This document shows positions 8,950 to 18,000 of a stretch of DNA of 64,000 bases, piece by piece. The first letter of the stretch is position 1, and every line of letters begins with the position of its first letter. The notes beneath the pieces are model-generated. The model saw only the letters and a program-made list of their open reading frames with translations, had not been told where the DNA came from and did no database searches. Source of the DNA: Clostridiisalibacter paucivorans DSM 22131 (GTDB taxonomy: Bacteria; Bacillota; Clostridia; Tissierellales; Clostridiisalibacteraceae); NCBI RefSeq assembly GCF_000620125.1, contig NZ_JHVL01000003.1, forward strand, positions 62,001 to 126,000. The letters run 5' to 3'. The position numbers were made by a program, and so were the translations under genes.

Positions 8950-9792
8950 TTAAGGTAATTCCAATGTTATAGCTCCCATTTTTCCCCTCCTAAATTCATC
9001 TAAAATTATATGGGAAACCCTTGTATAGTCTATATTATTGCCCTTTAAAATGCACCCTCTTTTAATAGCTATTTCATCATATATTTCTAAAGGTGTTTTT
9101 TCCTCTACATCTATATTGTATCTATTAATTAACGACTCTGGAGACAATGCTAGTAATCTTTCTATTAACTTTAGTCCCAACGTCTCTATATCCAAAATTT
9201 CATCTTTTATTGCTCCAGTAAACGCCAAATTAAGGGCAACCTTTTTATCTTCAAATTTAGGCCACAATATTCCAGGGGTATCTAACATTTCAATATTTCC
9301 CTTTAACCTTATCCACTGCTTACCTTTAGTAACACCTGGTCTATTGCCAGTCTTAGCACTTTTTTTTCCTGCTAAGCCATTTATTAAAGTTGATTTACCT
9401 ACATTGGGTATACCTACAATCATAACTCTAACAGCTCTGTTTTTTACTCCTCTTTTTTTTAACCTCTCTAATTTATCAAATGCTTTTTTATTAGTCAAAT
9501 CTATTATTTCTTTTATCCCTTTATTTTTTATTGAATTAGCTAATATGACATCTTCTCCTTTAGAATTAAAATATTGCATCCACATATTATTTGCTCTATT
9601 ATTGCTTAAGTCAGATTTGTTTAATACAACAACTCTAGGAGTATCGCCCAAAATACTATCTATCTCTGGATTCTTACTACTCATAGGTATCCTTGCATCT
9701 AATAGTTCAATTACTACATCTATCAATTTTAAATTAGACTTTAATAATTCTCTAGTTTTTTTCATATGCCCTGGAAACCAATTAATATTCAT
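8950..9792 (-). CDS. rbgA: Ribosome biogenesis GTPase RbgA (YlqF)
   Basis: Circularly permuted GTPase needed for late assembly of the 50S subunit. G motifs appear in permuted order: NKSD (G4, residues 58-61), then GIPNVGKST (G1, near 127), a GVTKG switch and DTPG (G3). The N-terminal NWFPGHMKK is the family signature. The length of 280 is typical. The ATG follows AAGGTGGTG. It lies between rplS and rnhB, the conserved Firmicutes arrangement, although a terminator-like hairpin follows rplS. Confidence 0.96.
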   Translation of the reverse strand: MNINWFPGHMKKTRELLKSNLKLIDVVIELLDARIPMSSKNPEIDSILGDTPRVVVLNKSDLSNNRANNMWMQYFNSKGEDVILANSIKNKGIKEIIDLTNKKAFDKLERLKKRGVKNRAVRVMIVGIPNVGKSTLINGLAGKKSAKTGNRPGVTKGKQWIRLKGNIEMLDTPGILWPKFEDKKVALNLAFTGAIKDEILDIETLGLKLIERLLALSPESLINRYNIDVEEKTPLEIYDEIAIKRGCILKGNNIDYTRVSHIILDEFRRGKMGAITLELP

Positions 9793-9889
9793 ATCATAAC
9801 ACCACCTTAAAAATTAGATACTATTACCATCTTTCCCTTCTAATTTTATATATAAACAATATTTTCAATTTTATATCTTATAAATAAAT

Positions 9890-9914
9890 ATTGGGACTGA
9901 TAAACAGTCCCAAT
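9890..9914 (-). terminator. Hairpin terminator after rplS
   Basis: A perfect 10-bp stem (ATTGGGACTG / CAGTCCCAAT) with a 5-base loop lies 17 bases past the rplS stop. The minus-strand transcript then reads ATTTATTTATAAG, moderately U-rich. It probably ends or thins transcription before rbgA. Confidence 0.7.
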
Positions 9915-9930
9915 AAATTTAATATCTTTA

Positions 9931-10278
9931 TTAATAATCTCTTTTCTCTTTAACTCTAGCACTCTTTCCTGTTCTTGTTCTCAAGTAATTCAATCTTGCT
10001 CTCCTTACTCTACCACTTCTTACAACTTCGATTTTTTCTATCTTAGGAGTATGAATTGGGAATGTTCTTTCAACACCAACGCCATAAGAAATTCTTCTAA
10101 CAGTGAAAGTAGCTCTTGAACTCTTTCCTTGTTTTTTAAGTACAGTACCTTCAAAAACCTGAATTCTTTCTCTATTACCCTCTTTTATGTGATAATGTAC
10201 CTTTACAGTATCTCCAACATTAAAATTAGGTAAGTCTTGCTTTAATTGTTCTTGTTCTAACATTTTTATTACATCCAT
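9931..10278 (-). CDS. rplS: 50S ribosomal protein L19
   Basis: L19 sits at the 30S-50S interface. The 115-residue sequence shows the family blocks [45 protein letters not shown] and the basic C-terminus with RRARLNYLR. It follows trmD, as usual, but has its own likely promoter and leader upstream, which would let its level be set separately from trmD. Confidence 0.98.
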   Translation of the reverse strand: MDVIKMLEQEQLKQDLPNFNVGDTVKVHYHIKEGNRERIQVFEGTVLKKQGKSSRATFTVRRISYGVGVERTFPIHTPKIEKIEVVRSGRVRRARLNYLRTRTGKSARVKEKRDY

Positions 10279-10338
10279 TATTTTACCTCCTCTCTTCCTA
10301 GGTGTTCATATACTATATAGAGGACCACCCGTATTACC
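10279..10338 (-). promoter_or_regulatory. rplS 5' leader with possible anti-Shine-Dalgarno pairing
   Basis: About 60 bases of predicted untranslated leader. The sequence TCCTCT (encoded at 10319-10324) can pair perfectly with AGAGGA (10288-10293), part of the ribosome site of rplS, and a nearby GGTG/CACC pair could extend the fold. L19 leaders are known in Firmicutes as ribosomal-protein autoregulatory elements. I infer this is one but cannot align it to a model here. Confidence 0.4.
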
Positions 10339-10344
10339 CATGCT

Positions 10345-10373
10345 ATTATAGCATACATAGTGTTAAAATACAA
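10345..10373 (-). promoter_or_regulatory. Putative promoter for rplS
   Basis: An extended -10 (TGCTATAAT; TATAAT at 10345-10350) lies 17 bases from TTGTAT (10368-10373), which abuts the trmD stop codon. It would start a short transcript of leader plus rplS independent of the trmD operon. Confidence 0.55.
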
Positions 10374-11105
10374 TTATTTTTCAACAACTTTTTTTATATC
10401 TTCCAATATTTTCTTATCATCCTTAGAAAGCTTAATATTTTCCAGTAAATCTTTTCTTCTCAAATATGTGAGCATTAATGATTGGTATCTTTTCCACTCT
10501 TCTATTTTCTTATGATTACCTGATAATAAAACTTCAGGAACACTTATATCATTGAAAACTCTTGGTCTTGTATACTGAGGATGCTCCAATAACCCTTCAT
10601 AATGAGACTCATCCTTAAAGGAATCTTCATTTCCTAATACCCCAGGTAATAATCTTATTATTGAGTCCATTACTACCATAGCTGCTAATTCTCCACCTGT
10701 AAGCACATAATCTCCTATAGATATTTCGTCGTCTACATAATTATCTATGATCCTATTATCAATACCTTCATAATGACCACATATAAATATTATATGCTCT
10801 TCTTTTGATAGTTCTCTTGCCAAGTTCTGATTGAATACCTTTCCCTTAGGACTCATATAAATGACTCTTGCATTTTTATAGTCTAAACTTGAAAGTGCAT
10901 TGTATATGGGCTCAGGTTTCATAACCATCCCTGGCCCTCCCCCAAATGGGTAGTCGTCTACTCTCTTATGTTTATCATTAGAAAAATCCCTTATATCAGT
11001 ATAGTTTACAGCTACAATATTTCTATCTATTGCTCTACCCATTATGCTCTCACCCATAACTGTATCAAACATGTTCTTAAAAATAGTAAGCACATCTATT
11101 TTCAT
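10374..11105 (-). CDS. trmD: tRNA (guanine37-N1)-methyltransferase TrmD
   Basis: SPOUT-class trefoil-knot enzyme that makes m1G37 and prevents frameshifting. The N-terminal MKIDVLTIFKNMFD, PFGGGPGMVMKPEP, FICGHYEGIDNR and the knot segment SIGDYVLTGGELAA are all present. The C-terminal RPRVFNDISVPEVLLSGNH is typical. The length of 243 is normal. Its ATG overlaps the rimM stop by four bases (ATGA), indicating coupled translation. Confidence 0.98.
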   Translation of the reverse strand: MKIDVLTIFKNMFDTVMGESIMGRAIDRNIVAVNYTDIRDFSNDKHKRVDDYPFGGGPGMVMKPEPIYNALSSLDYKNARVIYMSPKGKVFNQNLARELSKEEHIIFICGHYEGIDNRIIDNYVDDEISIGDYVLTGGELAAMVVMDSIIRLLPGVLGNEDSFKDESHYEGLLEHPQYTRPRVFNDISVPEVLLSGNHKKIEEWKRYQSLMLTYLRRKDLLENIKLSKDDKKILEDIKKVVEK

Positions 11106-11599
11106 TCTATCAATCCTTCAATAGGTGATATAATCATACATTTTCTTTCAATATTTATATCTTTTATAAATTCTTTAACGGCCGGTACCATATACTGTTT
11201 ATCTTCTTTCTTGATTACGTATATATCTGCCCCACCATTTTGGAGAACATCTACTACTTCACCTAAATATTTATTCTCCATATCAAATACTTCTAGTCCC
11301 ACAATATCAAATATAAAATAATTATCTTCAGGTAATTTAATTGCATTCTTTTTGTCTATATAAATAAATTGTTCTTTATATTTCAAAACATCATTTATGT
11401 TATTATACTGATCAAATTTTATTATAACAAATCCTTTTTTGTACCATATTCCATCTATACTTAACTCTTCTTTATCTTCTCCTACAAATACCCTATCAAA
11501 ATCCTCAAACCTTTCTTTTTCATTAGTTAAAGGTATTATCTTGAGTTCGCCCTTTATTCCTTGAGTATTGACTATTTTTCCCACTTGGATATATTCCAT
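11102..11599 (-). CDS. rimM: Ribosome maturation factor RimM
   Basis: Assists 30S subunit assembly through contact with S19. The N-terminal domain starts VGKIVNTQGIKGELKIIPLT and the C-terminal PRC-barrel carries LEVFDMENKYLGEVVDVLQNGG and KEDKQYMVPAVKEFI. The length of 165 is normal. Translationally coupled to trmD. An AGGTGT ribosome site precedes the ATG. A hairpin with a U-tract separates it from khpA upstream. Confidence 0.97.
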   Translation of the reverse strand: MEYIQVGKIVNTQGIKGELKIIPLTNEKERFEDFDRVFVGEDKEELSIDGIWYKKGFVIIKFDQYNNINDVLKYKEQFIYIDKKNAIKLPEDNYFIFDIVGLEVFDMENKYLGEVVDVLQNGGADIYVIKKEDKQYMVPAVKEFIKDINIERKCMIISPIEGLIE

Positions 11600-11637
11600 A
11601 CATACACCTCTATATTAATAAAGTAAGAAATTAATAT

Positions 11638-11671
11638 AAAAAAGGGACTAGATAATGCCCTAACCCCTTTT
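11638..11671 (-). terminator. Intra-operon terminator-like hairpin after khpA
   Basis: The minus-strand transcript reads AAAAGGG, an inner TAG/CTA pair, then CCCTTTTTT: a 7-bp outer stem with an internal loop followed by a run of T. It overlaps the khpA stop codon. Since rimM follows in the same direction with no clear promoter between, it may be a partial terminator. Confidence 0.5.
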
Positions 11672-11897
11672 AAATAATCTCTACAACAACTCTTTTATTT
11701 TCTTTAATAGCTGCCGCTTTAACAACAGTTCTTATGGCTTTAGCAATTCTACCTTGCTTGCCAATTACCTTTCCCATATCTTCTGGGGCTACCTTTAATT
11801 CTATAATTACAGATTGAGTTCCCTCTATCTCATTAATGCTAACCTCTTCTGGATTATCTACAAGTGCCTTCGCAATAACTTCTACTAAATCACCCAT
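11670..11897 (-). CDS. khpA: KH-domain RNA-binding protein KhpA (YlqC)
   Basis: A 75-residue single KH domain with the GKQG signature loop (MGKVIGKQGRIAKAIRTVVKAAA). KhpA forms an RNA chaperone complex with KhpB in Gram-positive bacteria. It sits between rpsP and rimM, its standard location. Confidence 0.95.
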   Translation of the reverse strand: MGDLVEVIAKALVDNPEEVSINEIEGTQSVIIELKVAPEDMGKVIGKQGRIAKAIRTVVKAAAIKENKRVVVEII

Positions 11898-11920
11898 TTT
11901 TCCACCCCCTGAAAGCTATA

Positions 11921-12190
11921 TTACGCCTTCTTAACTTCTTCACACTTTTCATAAACACCGTTGCTCTTAAATAGATTACTTACTGTTTCTGTAGGTTTAG
12001 CACCATTCTTAAGCCATTGTATAGCCTTTTCATCATCTATTTTAACCTCTTTTGGTTGGGCAACTGGATTGTAATAGCCAATTTCTTCTATAAATCTTCC
12101 ATCCCTTGGGGAACGAGAATCAGCAACAACTATCCTATAAAAAGGTTTCTTTTTTGCTCCCATTCTTTTCAATCTTATTTTTACTGACAT
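11921..12190 (-). CDS. rpsP: 30S ribosomal protein S16
   Basis: An 89-residue protein starting [26 protein letters not shown] in form, with the conserved [13 protein letters not shown] and a C-terminal [12 protein letters not shown]. Essential for 30S assembly. It follows ffh by 27 bases with a GGAGGTGAG ribosome site. Confidence 0.98.
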   Translation of the reverse strand: MSVKIRLKRMGAKKKPFYRIVVADSRSPRDGRFIEEIGYYNPVAQPKEVKIDDEKAIQWLKNGAKPTETVSNLFKSNGVYEKCEEVKKA

Positions 12191-12217
12191 TTTCTCACCT
12201 CCTTCTAGTTAGGTATG

Positions 12218-13561
12218 CTATTTAAACATAGGAAAATTAAATTTTCCTTTCTTTTTCATAGATTTCTCTAAGCCTGAAAACTTCTTCATCATTTTTTTAG
12301 TCTCTTTAAATTGTTTGAGCAATCTATTTACATCTTGAATTTTATTTCCACTACCTTTTGCAATCCTCTTTCGTCTGCTTCCATCTATAATATTGGGATT
12401 TACCCTTTCTGCCTTAGTCATAGATTGAATTATCGACTCTATCTTTACCAACTCTTTATCATCTACATTGAGATTTTTTAATTGTTTAGATCCCATGCCA
12501 GGTATCATTTCAAGTATCTGACTTAAAGGCCCCATATTTTTCATCTGTTCCAATTGATCAAGAAAATCTTCAAATGTAAATTCTTGATTCCTTAATTTTT
12601 TTTCTAATTCCCTAGCTTTTTTGTCATCAATAGAAGCTTGTGCCTTCTCTATAAGACTTAACACATCCCCCATACCTAGTATTCTAGACGCCATTCTATC
12701 AGGATGGAAGGGCTCCAGTTGATCCAATTTCTCGCCTAATCCCACAAATTTTATAGGTTTATCAGTTACTGCCCTTATGGATAATGCTGCTCCACCTCTA
12801 GCATCTCCGTCAAGTTTTGTTAGCACAACTCCATTTATCCCTAATTTATTGTCAAAGGTCTCTGCAACATTTACTGCATCTTGACCTGTCATAGCATCTA
12901 GTACAAGAAGTATTTCATTTGGGTTTACTTCTGACTTTATATTCTGTAATTCTTCCATAAGATTTTCATCTATATGAAGTCGTCCGGCAGTATCTATTAT
13001 TATCAAATCATTTCCATGTTTTTTTCCATGCTCCAATGCAGCCTTTGCTATATCAACAGGACTTTGCTTATTTCCCATAGCAAATACTGGTATGTCCACC
13101 TTATCTCCTACCACTTGTAATTGTTTTATCGCTGCTGGCCTGTATACATCACAAGCAACTAATAAGGGTCTTTTTCCTTTCTTCTTAAGTAATGCGCCAA
13201 GTTTTCCAGAAGTTGTAGTTTTACCTGCACCTTGAAGTCCGCACATCATTATGACCGTCGGAGGATTAGGTGCAAACTCAATCTTACTTTCACTTTCACC
13301 CATTAATTTAGTTAATTCCTCATTAACTATTTTTATAACTTGTTGACCAGGAGTAAGGCTTTCCATAACTTCCTGTCCTATCGATCGCTCTTTAACAGTA
13401 TTTATGAAATTTTTTACAACCTTAAAATTAACATCTGCCTCTAATAATGCTAGTTTTACTTCCCTCATAGCATTTTTTACATCTTTTTCCGATAATTTGC
13501 CTTTTCCCTTTAACTTACCCAGTGTATTTTGAAGCTTCTCAGCTAAGCTTTCAAAAACCAT
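12218..13561 (-). CDS. ffh: Signal recognition particle protein Ffh
   Basis: SRP54 GTPase that with 4.5S/6S RNA brings membrane-protein ribosomes to FtsY. The N domain (1-95) is followed by the G domain with GLQGAGKTT (108-116), IDTAGR, TKLDGDARGG and the GLGEKLDQLEPF closing segment. The methionine-rich M domain (from about 325) has GMGSKQLK and the SRRKRIAKGSG RNA-binding motif. Its ATG overlaps the ylxM stop by one base (TAATG), so translation is coupled. Confidence 0.98.
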   Translation of the reverse strand: MVFESLAEKLQNTLGKLKGKGKLSEKDVKNAMREVKLALLEADVNFKVVKNFINTVKERSIGQEVMESLTPGQQVIKIVNEELTKLMGESESKIEFAPNPPTVIMMCGLQGAGKTTTSGKLGALLKKKGKRPLLVACDVYRPAAIKQLQVVGDKVDIPVFAMGNKQSPVDIAKAALEHGKKHGNDLIIIDTAGRLHIDENLMEELQNIKSEVNPNEILLVLDAMTGQDAVNVAETFDNKLGINGVVLTKLDGDARGGAALSIRAVTDKPIKFVGLGEKLDQLEPFHPDRMASRILGMGDVLSLIEKAQASIDDKKARELEKKLRNQEFTFEDFLDQLEQMKNMGPLSQILEMIPGMGSKQLKNLNVDDKELVKIESIIQSMTKAERVNPNIIDGSRRKRIAKGSGNKIQDVNRLLKQFKETKKMMKKFSGLEKSMKKKGKFNFPMFK

Positions 13562-13938
13562 TATTTAACCTCCTGATTATTATCTAATATTCCTTCAGCC
13601 AATCTCTTTATTACTTTAGCTTTTTTTACACAATCTATATAGTCATTGTCATTATAGCTAATAATTTCGTCTACAATTTTTAGTATCTCATTAATATTTT
13701 TATTGTTATTTTTAAATCTATATATCAATCCTAACTTTTCTTCATACCCATACAATTTTTCTTCTGCTCTCTTTATATTATCATATACCCCTTGTCTACT
13801 TATATTTATATTTTCTCCAATTTCAGCTAAAGACAGGTCATGTATATAGTACTGCTCAATACAAAGGTATTGCTTCTTACTTAATAATTTACCATAAAAA
13901 TCAAACAAAATACCTATTTCCACTATTTTTTCAAACAT
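13561..13938 (-). CDS. ylxM: YlxM family SRP-associated DNA/RNA-binding protein
   Basis: Small sigma-70 region 4-like helix-turn-helix protein of the UPF0122 family; in streptococci it modulates SRP assembly. The core reads LFDFYGKLLSKKQY, YYIHDLSLAEIGENINISRQGVYDNIKRAEEKL. I start it at the ATG at 13938, with GGTGAG four bases upstream, giving 125 residues. A TTG four codons earlier has no ribosome site. It is the first gene of the ylxM-ffh unit. Confidence 0.93.
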   Translation of the reverse strand: MFEKIVEIGILFDFYGKLLSKKQYLCIEQYYIHDLSLAEIGENINISRQGVYDNIKRAEEKLYGYEEKLGLIYRFKNNNKNINEILKIVDEIISYNDNDYIDCVKKAKVIKRLAEGILDNNQEVK

Positions 13939-13944
13939 ATAACT

Positions 13945-13964
13945 CACCAACCATTTTTTTGGTG
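13945..13964 (-). promoter_or_regulatory. Hairpin over the ylxM ribosome binding site
   Basis: CACCAA (minus-strand transcript) can pair with TTGGTG across an 8-base loop. The second arm contains most of the GGTGAG ribosome site of ylxM. This could limit initiation of the coupled ylxM-ffh pair; the stem is only 6 bp, so the effect is speculative. Confidence 0.35.
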
Positions 13965-13988
13965 TAAAGCTATCTCCTTGACAGAGAT

Positions 13989-14017
13989 ATTTTATAATAA
14001 AAAGATTTCATTGTCAA
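13989..14017 (-). promoter_or_regulatory. SigA promoter for ylxM-ffh and downstream genes
   Basis: TTGACA (14012-14017), exactly 17 bases, then TAAAAT (13989-13994) on the minus strand, about 50 bases before the ylxM ATG. One of the strongest promoter matches in the window. The -35 lies just past the ftsY stop. Confidence 0.75.
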
Positions 14018-14020
14018 CCA

Positions 14021-15061
14021 TTATTCAAAAATTGCATTCACAAAGTCTTCTGGATTAAAATCCTGCAAATCATTTATTCCTTCTCCTACTCCCACAAGCT
14101 TAACTGGTACCTTTAGTTCTGATTGAACAGCTAACACAACTCCTCCCTTTGCAGTACCATCTAGTTTAGTAAGCACTATACCTGAAATATCACAAGCTTC
14201 TTTAAATAATTTTGCTTGTAATACAGCATTTTGTCCTGTAGTTGCATCAACAACCAATAGTACTTCTTTAACAGCATTGGAATATTCTCTATCAACTATC
14301 CTAAATATTTTATTTAATTCATTCATTAAGTTTTTCTTGTTGTGTAATCTACCTGCAGTATCACAAATTAATATATCTGTATTCCTAGCTTTTGCGGCTT
14401 GTATCCCATCAAAGATTACCGCCGCTGGATCAGAACCCTCATTATGGGATATTATATCTACATTAGCCCTATTAGACCATTCTTCTAATTGTTCTATAGC
14501 TGCAGCCCTAAATGTATCACCTGCTGCTATAAGCACTTTTTTGCCTTCTCTTCTAAACCTATATGCCAATTTGCCAATAGTAGTAGTTTTTCCTACACCA
14601 TTTACTCCAACAACTAACACTATAGCTGGAGAAGGAGTTATATTCAGCTCATTTTCTTCAACCTCTGTTAATATCTCCGTTAATTCTTCCTTCAATAGAT
14701 TTCTTATATCACTGACCTCTGTGAGTTTTCTCTCTTTAACTTTATCTTTTACATCTTCAATTATTCTCAAGGTAGTCTCCACACCCACATCAGCAGTTAT
14801 CAACACCTCTTCCAATTCTTCAAATAATTCTTCATCTATTTTTCTATAAGACTTTAATATATTATCTACCTTATCTGTTATTCCCTTTTTGGTTTTTTCA
14901 AGACCACTCTTTAATTTAGAAAAAAGCCCTGCCTTAGATGGCGTTTCTTCAAAATCTTCTTTCTCTTGTATCTCTTCCTCATCTATAACTTCTTCGTTTA
15001 TAACTTCTTCGTTTATTATATTTTTTTCTTTTTTATTTTTTTTAAAAAAACTTTTAAACAT
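14021..15061 (-). CDS. ftsY: Signal recognition particle receptor FtsY
   Basis: SRP receptor GTPase at the membrane. The first 45 residues are a lysine patch followed by a Glu-rich acidic A domain. The NG domain carries GVNGVGKTT (152-160), DTFRAAAIEQL, CDTAGRLHNK, TKLDGTAKGG and GVGEGINDLQDF. The length of 346 is normal. Fourteen bases separate it from smc, whose transcript it probably shares. Confidence 0.98.
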   Translation of the reverse strand: MFKSFFKKNKKEKNIINEEVINEEVIDEEEIQEKEDFEETPSKAGLFSKLKSGLEKTKKGITDKVDNILKSYRKIDEELFEELEEVLITADVGVETTLRIIEDVKDKVKERKLTEVSDIRNLLKEELTEILTEVEENELNITPSPAIVLVVGVNGVGKTTTIGKLAYRFRREGKKVLIAAGDTFRAAAIEQLEEWSNRANVDIISHNEGSDPAAVIFDGIQAAKARNTDILICDTAGRLHNKKNLMNELNKIFRIVDREYSNAVKEVLLVVDATTGQNAVLQAKLFKEACDISGIVLTKLDGTAKGGVVLAVQSELKVPVKLVGVGEGINDLQDFNPEDFVNAIFE

Positions 15062-15075
15062 TAATTTTTCCTCCT

Positions 15076-18000
15076 TTAACTAGCCTTTTCAGATTGTTTT
15101 TCCGATAATTTAACAGATACTAATCTACTTATGCCTTCTTCTTCCATCGTTACACCATATAAGGAATCTACTGATTCCATCGTTCCCTTTCTATGGGTTA
15201 TAACTATAAATTGTGTGTTTTCTATAAACTCTTTTAGATAATCCGCAAACCTATATACATTGGCATCATCTAAGGCTGCTTCTATCTCATCCAATATACA
15301 AAAAGGTGATGGCTTCAATTTTAGTATAGCAAAGAGTAATGAAATTGCTGTTAAAGCCTTTTCTCCACCTGATAATAGAGATATATTTTGAAGTTTTTTA
15401 CCTGGAGGTTGAGCTATTATATCTATCCCTGTAGTCAATATATCTTCTTTATCAACCAGATATATATCTGCCTTTCCTCCTCCAAAAAGTTTACTAAATA
15501 TCTCTTTAAAATTTTCTCTAATTATTTTAAAATTATATAAAAATTGTTCTTTCATCTTTTTTTCCATATCTTTTATAACTTTTTTTAATCTCTTCTTAGC
15601 GTCAACCAAATCACTCTGCTGACTAGTTATAAACTCAAATCTTTCTTTTATAGTTTCATATTCTTCTATAGAATTCATATTTACTGTACCTAAGTCCTTT
15701 ATTTTGGCCTTTATCTTTTTTATATCATTTTGAACTTTAGTTACATTTTCTATATTTTCTTTATATTTTAATGCCATTTGATAAGATAATTCATATTCTT
15801 CCCAGAGCTTATTATTATAGTTTTCTAATTGCATATCATATTTAGCTTTCTTTACCTCAATAGTATTTTTACTCTTTTCTAAATCTTTTATTTTTTCCTC
15901 TAATTTATCAAATTCCAACTGTTTTTTTTCTAAAAATTGATTTTTAACCACCCTTTTATTTTTTAATTCAATTATAGTATTGGCATAATCATCTATATTT
16001 AGTTGCAATTCTTCCTCTTTAGACTTTAAATCCTCTGTATATACTTTTAATACTTTAACAGTATCCTTGTTTTTATTAAGTTCTTCTTTCCTTTCACATA
16101 TATTCCCTTCTAATAAAGTAATATCCTCTGTGACTCTATCAATATTTTGTAAAATGCCTTTAAATTCCTGATTTAATGATGCTTTTTTTATTTTTAATTC
16201 ATTTAATAAAGCATATGCCTCTTTTCTCTGTTTCTTTTCACTATCAGACTTCATAACCATATTATTTACATCTTCTTGAGTTATATTGTTCTTTTCCTTT
16301 AATTTAAGCAATTCATCTTCTATACTCTTAATTTGTTCATTGGATTCTTTTAATTCTTCATCAAGTTGATTTTTTTCTTCCTGAAGTAAATCTCTATTCT
16401 TTTCCATTCTGTTAATCTCACTAATTATATTATTTATATCATTTTCTAATTTTATATGATTTATATTATAATTCCCCAACTGTTCCTCTAAATCATCGAT
16501 ATTATTTTGTAAGCTGGCAAGTTTATTCTCCATTTCATGGCGTTTTTTATTTACGCTGATGAACTCTTCTTTCAATTTTGTCAATTCTTTTTTCAATTCA
16601 CCAATCTGTCTATCTCTAGCTAATAAATTAGTATTACTATTATTAATACTTCCCCCTGTCATAGAACCCCCTGGATTCAAAACATCTCCATCTAATGTTA
16701 CTATTTTTAAGGAATGGTTGTATGCTCTGGCTATCTTAATACCATAATCAATATTTTGTACAACTAATACCCTCCCAAGTAAGTATCCCAAAATATTAGT
16801 GTAATCCTTATCATATCTTATTAACTCAGAAGCAACACCTATAATACCCTTTGTAGAAAGCAATTTTCTCTCCCTATTATTTAACCCTCTTGGTTTAATA
16901 CTTTCCATTGGCAATAATGTAACACGACCACCCTTAATCTTTTTCAAATAATTTATTATTTTTTTAGCATCATCAGCAGTTTCAGTAACAATATTTTGTA
17001 ATGTACTTCCCAATGCTACTTCTATAGCCTTCTCATACTGTTTATCCACATTTATTAGCTCTGCAACTACACCTCTTACAGCTTTACCTAATATAGATCT
17101 TCCCTTACAATATTTTAGCACAGTCCTAACACTTCTATAGTAGCCTTCATAATCACCTTTCATATCATTTAATACTTTATATTTAGATTCTTTTGTATTT
17201 ATTGATGTCTTTAAAGTGTCTAATTCATTTAAAACTGTTTTAAATGAATTATTAATATTGGTTTTATTCTCAATTTTCCTTGATTTGTCTTCTTTAATCT
17301 TTTCTATAGTTTTTGTTATATCTGACAACTCTTTTTTCTTATATTCTAAATTTTCATATATGCTTTTTAAATTTTCAGTCTGGTCATTGGCTTCAATATC
17401 AATTTGCTTAAGTCTTTTAACAATATTTCTATTAAAACTGTTAATAGTATTTATTTCTCCTTTTTTGTCAGCAATTAAATTAAGAAACTGTATCATATCG
17501 CCTTTTTTATCTTCAATATCTTTTTCTTTGAAATTAATTTCTGTATCTATTTCATTGATATAAGATAATTTGATTTCTATCTCACTTTCTATCTCTTGTA
17601 CCTCTTTTCTAAATTCCTCTTTTTTAGTATTTAACATCACTTTTTCCTGTTCTAAACCAGATACTTTCTTATGAAGACTAACTATTTCTTCCTCAATTCT
17701 ATTTATTTCTTTTAATGAAAAAGATATCTTCTCATCATTCAATTTACATTGACTATTATTCTTCTCTAATAAGTTTTGAGCCCTATATTTATCATTATTT
17801 ATTTGGTCAATGGTATCATTTAACTTATCTGTCTCAGTCTGAATATCCTGCAATACATTTTCTAGTTTAGACTTTTCATTATTATTATAAGATATTTGAT
17901 CATTTATGAGCTGCTGTTGATTCTCTATATGTAGCAGTTGATCCCTTAATCTTTCAATCTCTCTTACAAAAAGATTGACCTCATTATTTTTTAGTTTTTC

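Noticed and set aside
9038-9799. 253-residue plus-strand open frame across rbgA
   Set aside because: It lies antisense to a fully conserved RbgA gene, is hydrophobic only because of reversed low-GC codons and has no ribosome site.
13971-13989. TATCTC/GAGATA inverted repeat before ylxM
   Set aside because: One arm lies upstream of the predicted transcription start, so it would not fold in the mRNA; probably chance.
14277-14849. 190-residue plus-strand frame across ftsY
   Set aside because: Antisense shadow of the conserved FtsY G domain.
15000-15020. Direct repeat (ATAACTTCTTCGTTTAT) in the ftsY acidic domain
   Set aside because: It encodes a repeated VINEE-type segment in the low-complexity A domain; ordinary slippage in a tolerant region.
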